A stretch of 64,000 bases of DNA. Origin: Flavobacterium sp. Root935 (GTDB lineage: Bacteria > Bacteroidota > Bacteroidia > Flavobacteriales > Flavobacteriaceae). Below are positions 56,791 through 63,963 of this stretch, piece after piece (within the stretch, counting starts at the first letter, position 1; every line of letters begins with the position of its first letter). The stretch spans positions 1,445,636 to 1,509,635 of the forward strand of contig NZ_LMJL01000012.1 of the NCBI RefSeq assembly GCF_001429295.1. Reading direction: 5' to 3'. The position numbers and the translations under genes are program-made. Below the pieces are notes generated by a model that made no database searches, was not told the DNA's origin, and saw nothing but the letters and a program-made list of their open reading frames with translations.

Positions 56791-57340
56791 TTATTTGATA
56801 TTTTTTCTTATTCTGCTGAACTATTGTTGTGTAAATACCTTGTAAGAAGCAACTGGCAAGGCTCGGAAATTTTTCAAGAAAGAATAAATAACGGGTGATG
56901 GCATCTTCTTACACTAAAGGTCTTCTTTTCTCTATCGTTGGTAAGGGACATTTGCTATACATTTTTTCATACATCTTATCCAGACCAATTATCGTATTTG
57001 AGATTTCATACCAATCTTTTTTTGAAGAAATAAGCAACTCACAATCTACCACTGCCTGCAAATATTCAAAAGCTGGTACATCTACCTCAAGCTTTTCATA
57101 GTCTGCAAAAAATTGATTATCATAAATCAAATAATTTGTAATTTCTTCTCCTTTATCATTGTAACAAGATAGACGGAATACCCCATCAAGAAGGAAAGTC
57201 ATTTGCATTGGTATTTTTCAAGCTTTAGGAAAATAGGCACCTTTTGGAAGTTTAAGCCTTGTTACTTTGCTGACAATAAAGTTTGTTTACTATTTGTTAA
57301 AGTTGCCTAACTTTGGGATGTAAAAGGTAAGCTCTTTAAT
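56791..57340 (-). pseudogene. Crp/Fnr-family regulator pseudogene (remnant C)
   Basis: The sequence aligns over its length with the gene at 59962-60531, and part is still readable (FRLSCYNDKGEEITNYLIYD; DWYEISNTIIGLDKMYEKMY). The start codon is changed (the position of the ATG reads ATT at 57338-57340). Frames are broken and the helix-turn-helix region has lost about 25 bp. The operator next to it is nevertheless perfect. Confidence 0.85.
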
Positions 57341-57407
57341 AGTTTGGAACCGTTTTTTGTCGTGAGTAGTAAATATGTAATTTTAGAAAACATTTTATCT
57401 ACAGGAG

Positions 57408-57492
57408 TTAAAATCGTCCAATTCCTTTGTTGTCATACCTAACTTAATTGCTTTCAAGTTATAAGCAAAGGTTTCACTGGCTTTATGCCTAT
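57408..57492 (-). pseudogene. N-terminal remnant of a methionine aminopeptidase gene
   Basis: The minus strand reads KASETFAYNLKAIKLGM followed by TTKELDDF. This resembles the Map N-terminus (KVSEVVATTLKLMREYAKVG, then STKELDAYG in the copy at 37368) with a short deletion. Only about 28 codons remain. The rest of 57341-57620 shows nothing. Confidence 0.5.
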
Positions 57493-57622
57493 CGATTAGT
57501 TTTGATTATAGGGTTATTGACATGCTTTCTATTTTAGTAGATATGCCGTAAAATAAGTATTCAGCACTTAAGTAAATTCGAGGCAATATCCCTTGGAGTA
57601 GCTCGAGATTATTATTAGTTAT

Positions 57623-57669
57623 AAAAAAATAAAGCTATCCATATTTAGAAACATAGCTTTATTTTTTTT
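57623..57669 (-). terminator. Terminator of the second nitroreductase gene
   Basis: AAAAAATAAAGCTAT pairs with ATAGCTTTATTTTTT around a 14-nt loop, immediately past the stop at 57672, with T-runs on both strands. Confidence 0.85.
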
Positions 57670-57671
57670 AA

Positions 57672-58301
57672 TTAGTTTAGGTGGGTTGCAAATTCATCAA
57701 CGGGTATTCTTACTTTTTTTAATTTGGCATTCCAATCTTTTTCTTCGTCTCGATAACCTAATGCAAGTACTACAACACTGCTAAGATTTTTTTCTTTTAA
57801 CCCTAAAAGGTTATCAAACTTTTCTGCATCAAAACCTTCCATCGGTGTAGTGTCAATTTTTAATGATGCAGCCGCAATCAATCCCGTTCCTAAGCCAATG
57901 TAGGCCTGTTTGGTAGACCAGATAAAATTTTCAGTATCAGTTCTTGCTAAGAGATAGCTACTAACCATATTCTTAAAATCATTTAATTCCGCAATAGGAG
58001 TTCCCCTTTCCGTAGCAACAAATTGAATATAGTTGTCAATAATTTTTTGGTCAATTGAAGTAAATGCGGCAAATACCAAAAGATGTGATGATTCAGCTAT
58101 TTGACTGTTAAAAGATCCTTCACCGAGTTCTTTTTTTAAAGCTGGATTATCAATAACAAATACCCTATAGGTTTGCATCCCAATTGAAGATGCTGAAAGA
58201 TTAATTGCTTCAAGGAGTTGCTCCAAATCTTCATTAGAGACCTTTTTTTTACTAAATTTCTTTGTGGCATAACGCCAATTCAAATCGTCAATTAATTTCA
58301 T
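57672..58301 (-). CDS. NfsB-like nitroreductase family protein (second copy)
   Basis: The 209-aa protein is a homologue of the 47262 product: RYATKKFSKKKVSNEDLEQL, INLSASSIGMQTYRVFVI, IAAASLKIDTTPMEGFDAEK, VVVLALGYRDEEKDW. FMN-dependent reduction of nitro compounds or quinones is likely. Unlike its paralogue it faces an HxlR regulator and has no cassette operator. Confidence 0.9.
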   Translation of the reverse strand: MKLIDDLNWRYATKKFSKKKVSNEDLEQLLEAINLSASSIGMQTYRVFVIDNPALKKELGEGSFNSQIAESSHLLVFAAFTSIDQKIIDNYIQFVATERGTPIAELNDFKNMVSSYLLARTDTENFIWSTKQAYIGLGTGLIAAASLKIDTTPMEGFDAEKFDNLLGLKEKNLSSVVVLALGYRDEEKDWNAKLKKVRIPVDEFATHLN

Positions 58302-58343
58302 TTTTAATCTATTTTAATTTATATTATTTTTTTATTTATGCTG

Positions 58344-58351
58344 CAAAATTA
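58344..58351 (-). promoter_or_regulatory. -7 box of the second nitroreductase gene
   Basis: TAATTTTG on the minus strand matches TAnnTTTG, 43 nt upstream of the ATG at 58301. Confidence 0.6.
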
Positions 58352-58360
58352 CAAATGCGC

Positions 58361-58395
58361 TATTACTTTTTGTAACTTTGTATCGAAAAGTAATA
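58361..58395 (+). promoter_or_regulatory. HxlR operator overlapping the hxlR promoter
   Basis: Perfect 10-bp arms TATTACTTTT (58361-58370) and AAAAGTAATA (58386-58395) enclose the -7 box TAACTTTG (58373-58380) of the hxlR-type gene and lie 10 bp from the divergent nitroreductase -7 box. Binding here could repress both genes. Confidence 0.65.
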
Positions 58396-58424
58396 CTTAC
58401 ATTTGAGTAACCAAGTATAGAATT

Positions 58425-58778
58425 ATGGAAAAAGATATAGTACCGATAAAAGAATGTGCAAATAAAATTTTGGCAATTCATGATGTGATGGATTTACTGA
58501 ATGGAAAATGGAAAATATCCATAATAGCTTGCCTTTGCAGTAAAAAAATGCGATACTCTGAATTGTTAAAGGCAGTTAATGGTATTTCTGGCCGGATGTT
58601 GAGTCTTAATCTTAAAGAACTGGAAATGAACCAGCTTATCACTAGAAAAGTACTCGATACCCAACCCGTTAGTATAGAGTATGAAATAACAGAATATGGT
58701 TCCACGCTCAAGAATCTGACAAATACTATTGCAGACTGGGGCACTTTACATCGACAGAGAATAATAAATCGTAAATAA
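58425..58778 (+). CDS. HxlR-family redox/electrophile regulator
   Basis: The 117-aa winged-helix protein has the HxlR pattern: conserved Cys11 (IKECANKI), VMDLLNGKWKISIIACL, MRYSELLKAVNGISGRMLS and LKELEMNQLITRKV. In HypR/YodB/QorR relatives this N-terminal Cys senses quinones, aldehydes or disulfide stress. It is divergent from a nitroreductase gene, the usual target of such regulators, and is the only supported plus-strand gene right of 23.2 kb. Confidence 0.9.
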   Translation: MEKDIVPIKECANKILAIHDVMDLLNGKWKISIIACLCSKKMRYSELLKAVNGISGRMLSLNLKELEMNQLITRKVLDTQPVSIEYEITEYGSTLKNLTNTIADWGTLHRQRIINRK

Positions 58779-58912
58779 TGAAATCTTGGCATGTTATTAA
58801 GTTTTAGCATTCCCTGTTTTCTTTAAAACTAAAAAAATAGTACTCTGGCCATAATATCGAAAACTAAAACTTGCTTGTTGTGCTAACATCGACACCCATA
58901 ATTTATCAGTCT

Positions 58913-59863
58913 TTAGTACTCTAAAACATATATTTTTTTATGATCGTAATCCCATACCGTTTTATATTTTGCCAAAAATCGATAAGCCAGGATTAAAATG
59001 TTATCCTCAGTTACTCCTATTGCTTTTTTAAACGGGCTGGTTTCTTCAAGAGTATGAATTCCTATAAAATCTGTAGTTAATTGATTATTTATTTCGACAT
59101 TATTCAAAACAAATAAATCATCATCATAACCGTCTTTGCCATAGTCTTTCAGGTATTTTTCCTTTACAAGCTTTTCAGTATTTTTATCTGAAAAATCAAG
59201 AAGTCCGTAAGAACCCCCAGTATCAAAAAGTCCTACCATTTCTACATCGGCTACTTTTACTTTAATTATCGGAATATTGGGGTTATTCCTAATTTCAAAA
59301 TTCAGTACCGCTATTACTTTTTCACCACTTAAAAAATCCTTCAAAGATTCCCTCTCCGGAGTGCTTTTATAAAAAGTAAGTTTTCTTTTAGTATAATCTA
59401 ATTTAAAAATATATCCCTTGAAAAAATTATATCCGATATACCCTATACAATCTGCAGTAATACTATTTTGTAAAAAATCGTAATTAGCACTAGGAATTTG
59501 TTTAAGATTTTGAAAATGCAAGCCATTGACTAAGCGTACCTCCTTAATAGTATCATTAATAAAGTTTTTAAATTTTTCGCCACTCGCTACAAACCCTACA
59601 CCATCCGATTTTTGGGCAGATAGCGAAACAATATTATTGTTGATATCTATTGCTCCTTTGTGCCCTGTATCAAACATAAATTTCCCCTTAACCCCGTTAA
59701 CTTCCCCAGAAATAAAAGGAAAAGCGTTGACAATAGTCAAGGGAAAAGAAATCATATCTCCTGTTAACTGGAATTTATTTTGAATTTTAAATTCTTCGAT
59801 ATTTTGAGCGCATAAAATGGTAGAAACCATTAGAAATACAACGGTGTAAAATGTTTTAATCAT
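58913..59863 (-). CDS. Exported aspartic-protease-like protein with two DTG motifs
   Basis: The 316-aa protein has a signal peptide (1-19). It carries two retropepsin-type motifs, FMFDTGHKGAID (Asp65) and GLFDTGGSYGLLD (Asp214), one in each half, with a hydrophobic-hydrophobic-Gly-like partner (CIGYIGYNF) after the first. It therefore looks like a single-chain bilobal aspartic protease or a retropepsin-like duplication. Substrate unknown. It is the cargo of an intact cassette, and a 3' remnant of another copy lies at 46200. Confidence 0.8.
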   Translation of the reverse strand: MIKTFYTVVFLMVSTILCAQNIEEFKIQNKFQLTGDMISFPLTIVNAFPFISGEVNGVKGKFMFDTGHKGAIDINNNIVSLSAQKSDGVGFVASGEKFKNFINDTIKEVRLVNGLHFQNLKQIPSANYDFLQNSITADCIGYIGYNFFKGYIFKLDYTKRKLTFYKSTPERESLKDFLSGEKVIAVLNFEIRNNPNIPIIKVKVADVEMVGLFDTGGSYGLLDFSDKNTEKLVKEKYLKDYGKDGYDDDLFVLNNVEINNQLTTDFIGIHTLEETSPFKKAIGVTEDNILILAYRFLAKYKTVWDYDHKKIYVLEY

Positions 59864-59908
59864 AAATAGTTTCTTTTCTTTATTTTCTCATATTTTTAAA
59901 AATTGATA

Positions 59909-59953
59909 CAAATGTTAATGTTAAAACTAACAAATCTTTTACCATTTGATAAA
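59909..59953 (-). promoter_or_regulatory. Cassette promoter 8: operator + -7 box for the aspartic-protease-like gene
   Basis: Operator TTTACCATTTGATAAA (59938-59953) is identical to that at 47941 and centred 33 bp from AACATTTG (59909-59916). It begins 8 nt after the regulator stop. Confidence 0.82.
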
Positions 59954-59961
59954 AACCGATT

Positions 59962-60531
59962 TTATTTGATATTTTTTCTTATTCTGCTGAATGATTGTTG
60001 TGTTATTCCCAAGAACGAAGCTATATAAGAAAGAGGAATACGATTGGCAAGATTTGGAAATTTTTCAAGAAACAATAAATACCGTGTTGTAGCATCTTCT
60101 GAAACCAAAGGACTTCTTTTTTCTATCGTCTCCAACAGACATTTCCGATACATTTTGTCGGCTATCTTATCCCAACCAATGATGGTATTTGAAATTTCAT
60201 ACCAATCTTTTTTGGAAAAAATAAGCAACTCACAATCAACTACCGCTTGCAAATATTCAGAAGCCGGTGCATTTGCCTCAAACTTTTCGTAATCTGCAAT
60301 AAATTGATTACCGTCAATGAAATAATTTGTAATTTCTTCCCCTTTATCATTATAATAACATAAACGGAATATGCCATCAATGAGAAATGCTACCTCCATT
60401 GGTACTTTTCCAGCTTCTGAAAAATAGGCGTCTTTTGGAAGTTTAAACCTCGTTGATTTACTTACAATAAAATCCAATTGTTGTTTGTTCAAGTCACCAA
60501 ATGTTAATATAAAATCAGTAAGCTCTTTCAT
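59962..60531 (-). CDS. Crp/Fnr-family regulator, cassette type
   Basis: The 189-aa protein has the effector roll (LPKDAYFSEAGKVPMEVAFL) and the winged helix (IPLSYIASFLGITQQSFSRI). It is the best preserved of the cassette regulators and the reference for recognising the decayed copies. It lies directly upstream of the operator and aspartic-protease-like gene and has an operator in front of itself. Confidence 0.9.
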   Translation of the reverse strand: MKELTDFILTFGDLNKQQLDFIVSKSTRFKLPKDAYFSEAGKVPMEVAFLIDGIFRLCYYNDKGEEITNYFIDGNQFIADYEKFEANAPASEYLQAVVDCELLIFSKKDWYEISNTIIGWDKIADKMYRKCLLETIEKRSPLVSEDATTRYLLFLEKFPNLANRIPLSYIASFLGITQQSFSRIRKNIK

Positions 60532-60535
60532 AGGT

Positions 60536-60580
60536 CAACACTATTATTTAATGTGAATATTTCATTTATCGATTTGTAAA
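60536..60580 (-). promoter_or_regulatory. Cassette promoter 9: operator in front of the Crp gene at 59962
   Basis: Operator TTTATCGATTTGTAAA (60565-60580) is centred 33 bp from TAGTGTTG (minus strand, 60536-60543; one mismatch to TAnnTTTG). It suggests autoregulation. Confidence 0.68.
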
Positions 60581-61083
60581 ATGTTTTATGAATTAAGTAT
60601 TTTAAAAAACACGCAGTAATGCTGTACTAACTAATAGAGATAAAAAAGGCGATTAATTCAGAGAATTATCACAATTACCTGTTTCGTTTGTAACTTTTTA
60701 AGGCACAAGATTTTTACCTATTCTGAAACATTATAACAAAACATAAACCAATTTTATGCCACACTACTAAAATACTGTTTTACAGGTGTTTAATTTTTTA
60801 TTGCTACTCCTGATAATTCTTATTTTTAATAAATTTCCTTAATATTAGAAATTTTAAATAATTTAGGACGACATTTAATTTTTTACTATCAATTATCACA
60901 GTAAATCAATTAAACATAAAGGATTAATTTATAGACAATCTTATCAAATCCCGCAAAACTTAAGAAGAATTTAATGTTTGATAAAAAAAATCCACTCAAG
61001 TCGTAAAGTACGATTTCAATAGTACTCGTTGAAAGAATGATTTCTACAATTCCAAACTTATGTTGTAGCCAATATTAAATTAT
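60581..61083. other. Gene-free AT-rich stretch
   Basis: About 500 bp lies between the crp-type gene and the next operon. Apart from the operator at its right-hand start and the terminator that follows, I see no gene or remnant. Confidence 0.5.
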
Positions 61084-61117
61084 AAAAAAAGGGTTAACTT
61101 AAAAAAGTAACCCTTTA
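61084..61117 (-). terminator. Terminator of the 63.9-61.2 kb operon
   Basis: AAAGGGTTAACTT pairs with AAGTAACCCTTT (one bulged A); on the minus strand it is followed by T7. It lies about 40 nt past the stop at 61159. Confidence 0.82.
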
Positions 61118-61158
61118 GCTTAAAATTTTTACTTGGTAAGTGATCTAATTTTTAAATT

Positions 61159-61473
61159 TCACAGAGGTTGAATTGTACCCTTCATTGTATGAAAACTGCC
61201 ATCTGGTAAAGTTGCATTGCTATAAATAATTCCATTTTCGTGGTCTTCAACATGGGTGACTGTTGCACCAGAAGCTTCTTTCCACGCTACCATATATACG
61301 TATGGACGAATTTCAGCGATTACAGTTTGCACGCTTTCCGAATTACCTTTTTTCTGAAGTGTACCTCCATCTAAAATCTTAAAAACCATAGTGTTATCTG
61401 ATTCAAAATAAAGCTCTGTTTTTAAAACACCTACATCCATTAAAAATCTATTCCCTATTAATTTATTTTCCAT
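61159..61473 (-). CDS. MoaF-related small beta-barrel protein
   Basis: The 104-aa protein has the pattern GNRFLMDVGVLKTELYFES, VYMVAWKEASGATVTHVEDH, ENGIIYSNATLPDGSFH. This matches short MoaF-like domains, which bind small ligands. Its start overlaps the SnoaL gene by 11 nt, so the two are coupled and may act on the same compound. Confidence 0.7.
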   Translation of the reverse strand: MENKLIGNRFLMDVGVLKTELYFESDNTMVFKILDGGTLQKKGNSESVQTVIAEIRPYVYMVAWKEASGATVTHVEDHENGIIYSNATLPDGSFHTMKGTIQPL

Positions 61474-61864
61474 TTTCTGATAGATTAAAAGAAGTCATTG
61501 AATTACCATTTGCAGATTTTGATTCAGGCGTTTCTTCTTGAACAACATCCCAATGTTCTGCTATTTTTCCATCTTGAAGCCTGAAAATATCGACTACAAT
61601 AACTGGCACTGGTCCCCAACCATGAACAAGACTGTGTGTAATCACAATATTATTCTCTTCCACAATTATACCTGGTTTCCAATTAAAACTTGTATCTAAA
61701 AAAGGTAAAAGTTTTCTAAGACCCTCATGACCATTAATCATAGATGGGTTATGCTGTTGATAGGATTCATGCCAATAGCGTTCGATGGCTGTACTGTCTT
61801 TCTCATGAAATAATTCATTCATTGCTTTCAATACTATTTCTTTATTCTTCAATTTGTTTTCCAT
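61463..61864 (-). CDS. SnoaL-like protein
   Basis: The 133-aa protein belongs to the predicted SnoaL-like aldol-condensation group (YWHESYQQHNPSMINGHEGL; VDIFRLQDGKIAEHWDVVQE). Its ATG follows directly on a T/A-rich tandem repeat. Reaction unproven. Confidence 0.82.
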   Translation of the reverse strand: MENKLKNKEIVLKAMNELFHEKDSTAIERYWHESYQQHNPSMINGHEGLRKLLPFLDTSFNWKPGIIVEENNIVITHSLVHGWGPVPVIVVDIFRLQDGKIAEHWDVVQEETPESKSANGNSMTSFNLSENGK

Positions 61865-61899
61865 TTTTTTTTATTTTTTTTTATTTTTTTTTATTTTTT
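61862..61899. repeat. 10-bp A/T tandem repeat upstream of the SnoaL gene
   Basis: About four near-perfect 10-bp units, each an A followed by nine T, touch the start codon of the SnoaL gene (plus-strand view). Such a tract is prone to slippage and lies where it could alter translation initiation. Confidence 0.75.
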
Positions 61900-61903
61900 A
61901 AAA

Positions 61904-62779
61904 TTATGCTTTTCCTTTTCGATCCTTTATTTTGCCATATTTACCAGCATAAAAATCGCTGTAAGCACCAGCAATTTCAGCTGGGCTGTTCATTACAAAT
62001 GGTCCTTCAGCAACTATTGGTTCTGTATAGGGTTCACCTCCAAATAGAATAATGTCATTGGCCTCATACCATTTGTTTTCAATAACTATTTCTCCAGCGT
62101 TTCTGTCAAATTCTACAAAGTCCCCTGCCTGAAATTCGGAATCATTAAGTATTGTACTCTTAGTCGTCAAGAATGCTGCAACCTCTATTTTCTCATCAAT
62201 AGAAATACTGAATTCTTTACCTGCTTCAACTTGAATGTGATATAAAAATTGCTTTGAATAATTTGGTATAATTGATTTCAAATCTTCATAACTACCAGCA
62301 ATTACCTTTATCCAACCACTATCATTTGGTAGTTGTTTTTGGGGAACTTCATCACTTTGAATAGCTAAATATTCTGGCTTTTCAGCTTTATTTTTCGAAG
62401 GAAGATTGATCCAAAATTGAAAAGCATGTGTACGATTACTATCTGTTTGAGAATCTATATTTAATGTCTCATCATGGATAATTCCATTTCCTGCTTTCAT
62501 CCATTGAACTCCTCCGGAATAAACTTTTGCATAATTTCCTGCACTATCAAAATGCTCGTCTTCACCTTCTATAATATAGCTTAATGTTGCTATTCCTCGA
62601 TGTGGATGCGCTCCAGTTCCGCTTTTTAGAGAAGACAAATGAACTTTTGGAGCGATATGGTCTAAAAACACAAATGGACCAACTGCATCAGCATATCTAT
62701 TTGCTAATATTCTATAAATTGTCAGGTCACCAATATCTGCACGTACCCCCTTAGTTGAAAAGCTGGTTTTCTTTTTCAT
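61904..62779 (-). CDS. Pirin-family protein (cupin)
   Basis: The 291-aa protein is intact, with GAHPHRGIATLSYIIEGEDE, IIHDETLNID metal residues and a C-terminal pirin domain (FGGEPYTEPIVAEGPFVMN). It is the full-length counterpart of the broken gene at 52289-53187. It lies 15 nt after the NTF2-like gene in the same operon. Confidence 0.9.
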   Translation of the reverse strand: MKKKTSFSTKGVRADIGDLTIYRILANRYADAVGPFVFLDHIAPKVHLSSLKSGTGAHPHRGIATLSYIIEGEDEHFDSAGNYAKVYSGGVQWMKAGNGIIHDETLNIDSQTDSNRTHAFQFWINLPSKNKAEKPEYLAIQSDEVPQKQLPNDSGWIKVIAGSYEDLKSIIPNYSKQFLYHIQVEAGKEFSISIDEKIEVAAFLTTKSTILNDSEFQAGDFVEFDRNAGEIVIENKWYEANDIILFGGEPYTEPIVAEGPFVMNSPAEIAGAYSDFYAGKYGKIKDRKGKA

Positions 62780-62794
62780 CTTTAAAATTTTAAT

Positions 62795-63151
62795 TTATTC
62801 AAGAAATACATACAAAGATTTAATTTTACCATTTTCAAAAATAGCAATATCCATTCCTGTGGAGACAATTGACTCCTTATTTTCACCCATTCCCCAAATT
62901 AATCTGCCCATATTATTATTTATGATAATTGGTTTCAGTTTGAAAAATTTAAAAGATTTCGGCATGTTACTTTGAATAGTATTTACACTTTCATTAATAG
63001 CCATTTGACCACTTATTTGATGTCCAACATGATATAAACTACAGTTAGTAGTATAGATATTTTGAATTGCTTTTATCCGTTGATCAGCATCTCTTTGGCT
63101 CCATATATTAACTAAATTTTCTTCCATAAGACGAATTAAATCTTTTTCCAT
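62795..63151 (-). CDS. NTF2/SnoaL-like protein
   Basis: The 118-aa protein has the NTF2 layout (NIWSQRDADQRIKAIQNIY, NCSLYHVGHQISGQMAINES, GMDIAIFENGKIKSLYVFLE). It lies between the isochorismatase-like and pirin genes, all co-directional. Function unknown. Confidence 0.75.
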   Translation of the reverse strand: MEKDLIRLMEENLVNIWSQRDADQRIKAIQNIYTTNCSLYHVGHQISGQMAINESVNTIQSNMPKSFKFFKLKPIIINNNMGRLIWGMGENKESIVSTGMDIAIFENGKIKSLYVFLE

Positions 63152-63240
63152 AATTTATTAATTAAGTTAGAATTCAAAGCAACACTTTAATGAAAATCAA
63201 AATGTTGCTTTAATTAAAAATTCAATTATAGATCATTTTA

Positions 63241-63894
63241 CTAATGTGCTGGAGGTGGTGTCGCTAAAAGCTGTAATTCCCACGCTAAAGCAATACCGCT
63301 AGCACCTCCATGCTCTAAAATAACTTCAGATAATTTAGTGGCTGTTTCCATACGAGCCCAATCGCGTTGCCATTCTGCAGAAACTGCCATCCAATTGATA
63401 GGAACTATACCTACCTGAACCATACGGCGCACTGCCATATCATGTGCTTCTTTACTTACACTACCACATGCATCTGTTACAACAAATACCTCGTAACCTT
63501 CACCTAATGCCTGTATTGCAGGCATAGCTACGCATACCTCTGTCCATAAACCAGCTAAAATTAATTGCTTACGACCACTTTCTTTAACAATATCTGTTAC
63601 TTTTGGATCTTCCCACGTATTTATAAAAGTTCTATTAATAGGTTTTTGCTCAGGAAATACATCTTGAATACTTTTGAAAAGATATCCTCCACGTTCTTCA
63701 ATAACTGTAGTAAGAATAGTTGGTACATTAAAGGCTTTTGCTGCCTTTGCAAGACCTACAGTATTATTAATAATCATTGTAGGTTCATGACTGTTCAAAT
63801 TAGCCATTTGGTAAGGTTGGTGGTCAATAAGTACCACAATGCTGTCTTCAGGACGAAGTAATCCTTCAAGTCCAATTTTAGGAGATTTTTCCAT
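63241..63894 (-). CDS. Isochorismatase-like hydrolase (YcaC type), cytosolic
   Basis: The 217-aa protein has Asp24 (VLIDHQPYQM), a NTWEDPKV block and the catalytic Cys121 (AGLWTEVCVAMP). It lacks a signal peptide, unlike the paralogue at 42253. It is the first gene of an operon with NTF2-like, pirin, SnoaL-like and MoaF-like genes. Confidence 0.9.
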   Translation of the reverse strand: MEKSPKIGLEGLLRPEDSIVVLIDHQPYQMANLNSHEPTMIINNTVGLAKAAKAFNVPTILTTVIEERGGYLFKSIQDVFPEQKPINRTFINTWEDPKVTDIVKESGRKQLILAGLWTEVCVAMPAIQALGEGYEVFVVTDACGSVSKEAHDMAVRRMVQVGIVPINWMAVSAEWQRDWARMETATKLSEVILEHGGASGIALAWELQLLATPPPAH

Positions 63895-63920
63895 TGCTTT
63901 TTGATTTAAAATTAATAAGT

Positions 63921-63928
63921 CAAAATTA
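63921..63928 (-). promoter_or_regulatory. -7 box of the isochorismatase-pirin operon
   Basis: TAATTTTG on the minus strand matches TAnnTTTG, 27 nt upstream of the ATG at 63894. The TTTACCA operator is absent at the corresponding upstream position, so this operon is outside the cassette regulon. Confidence 0.6.
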
Positions 63929-63963
63929 TGTGCTATGGAATGATTAAATCGTAGCTAAATAGC

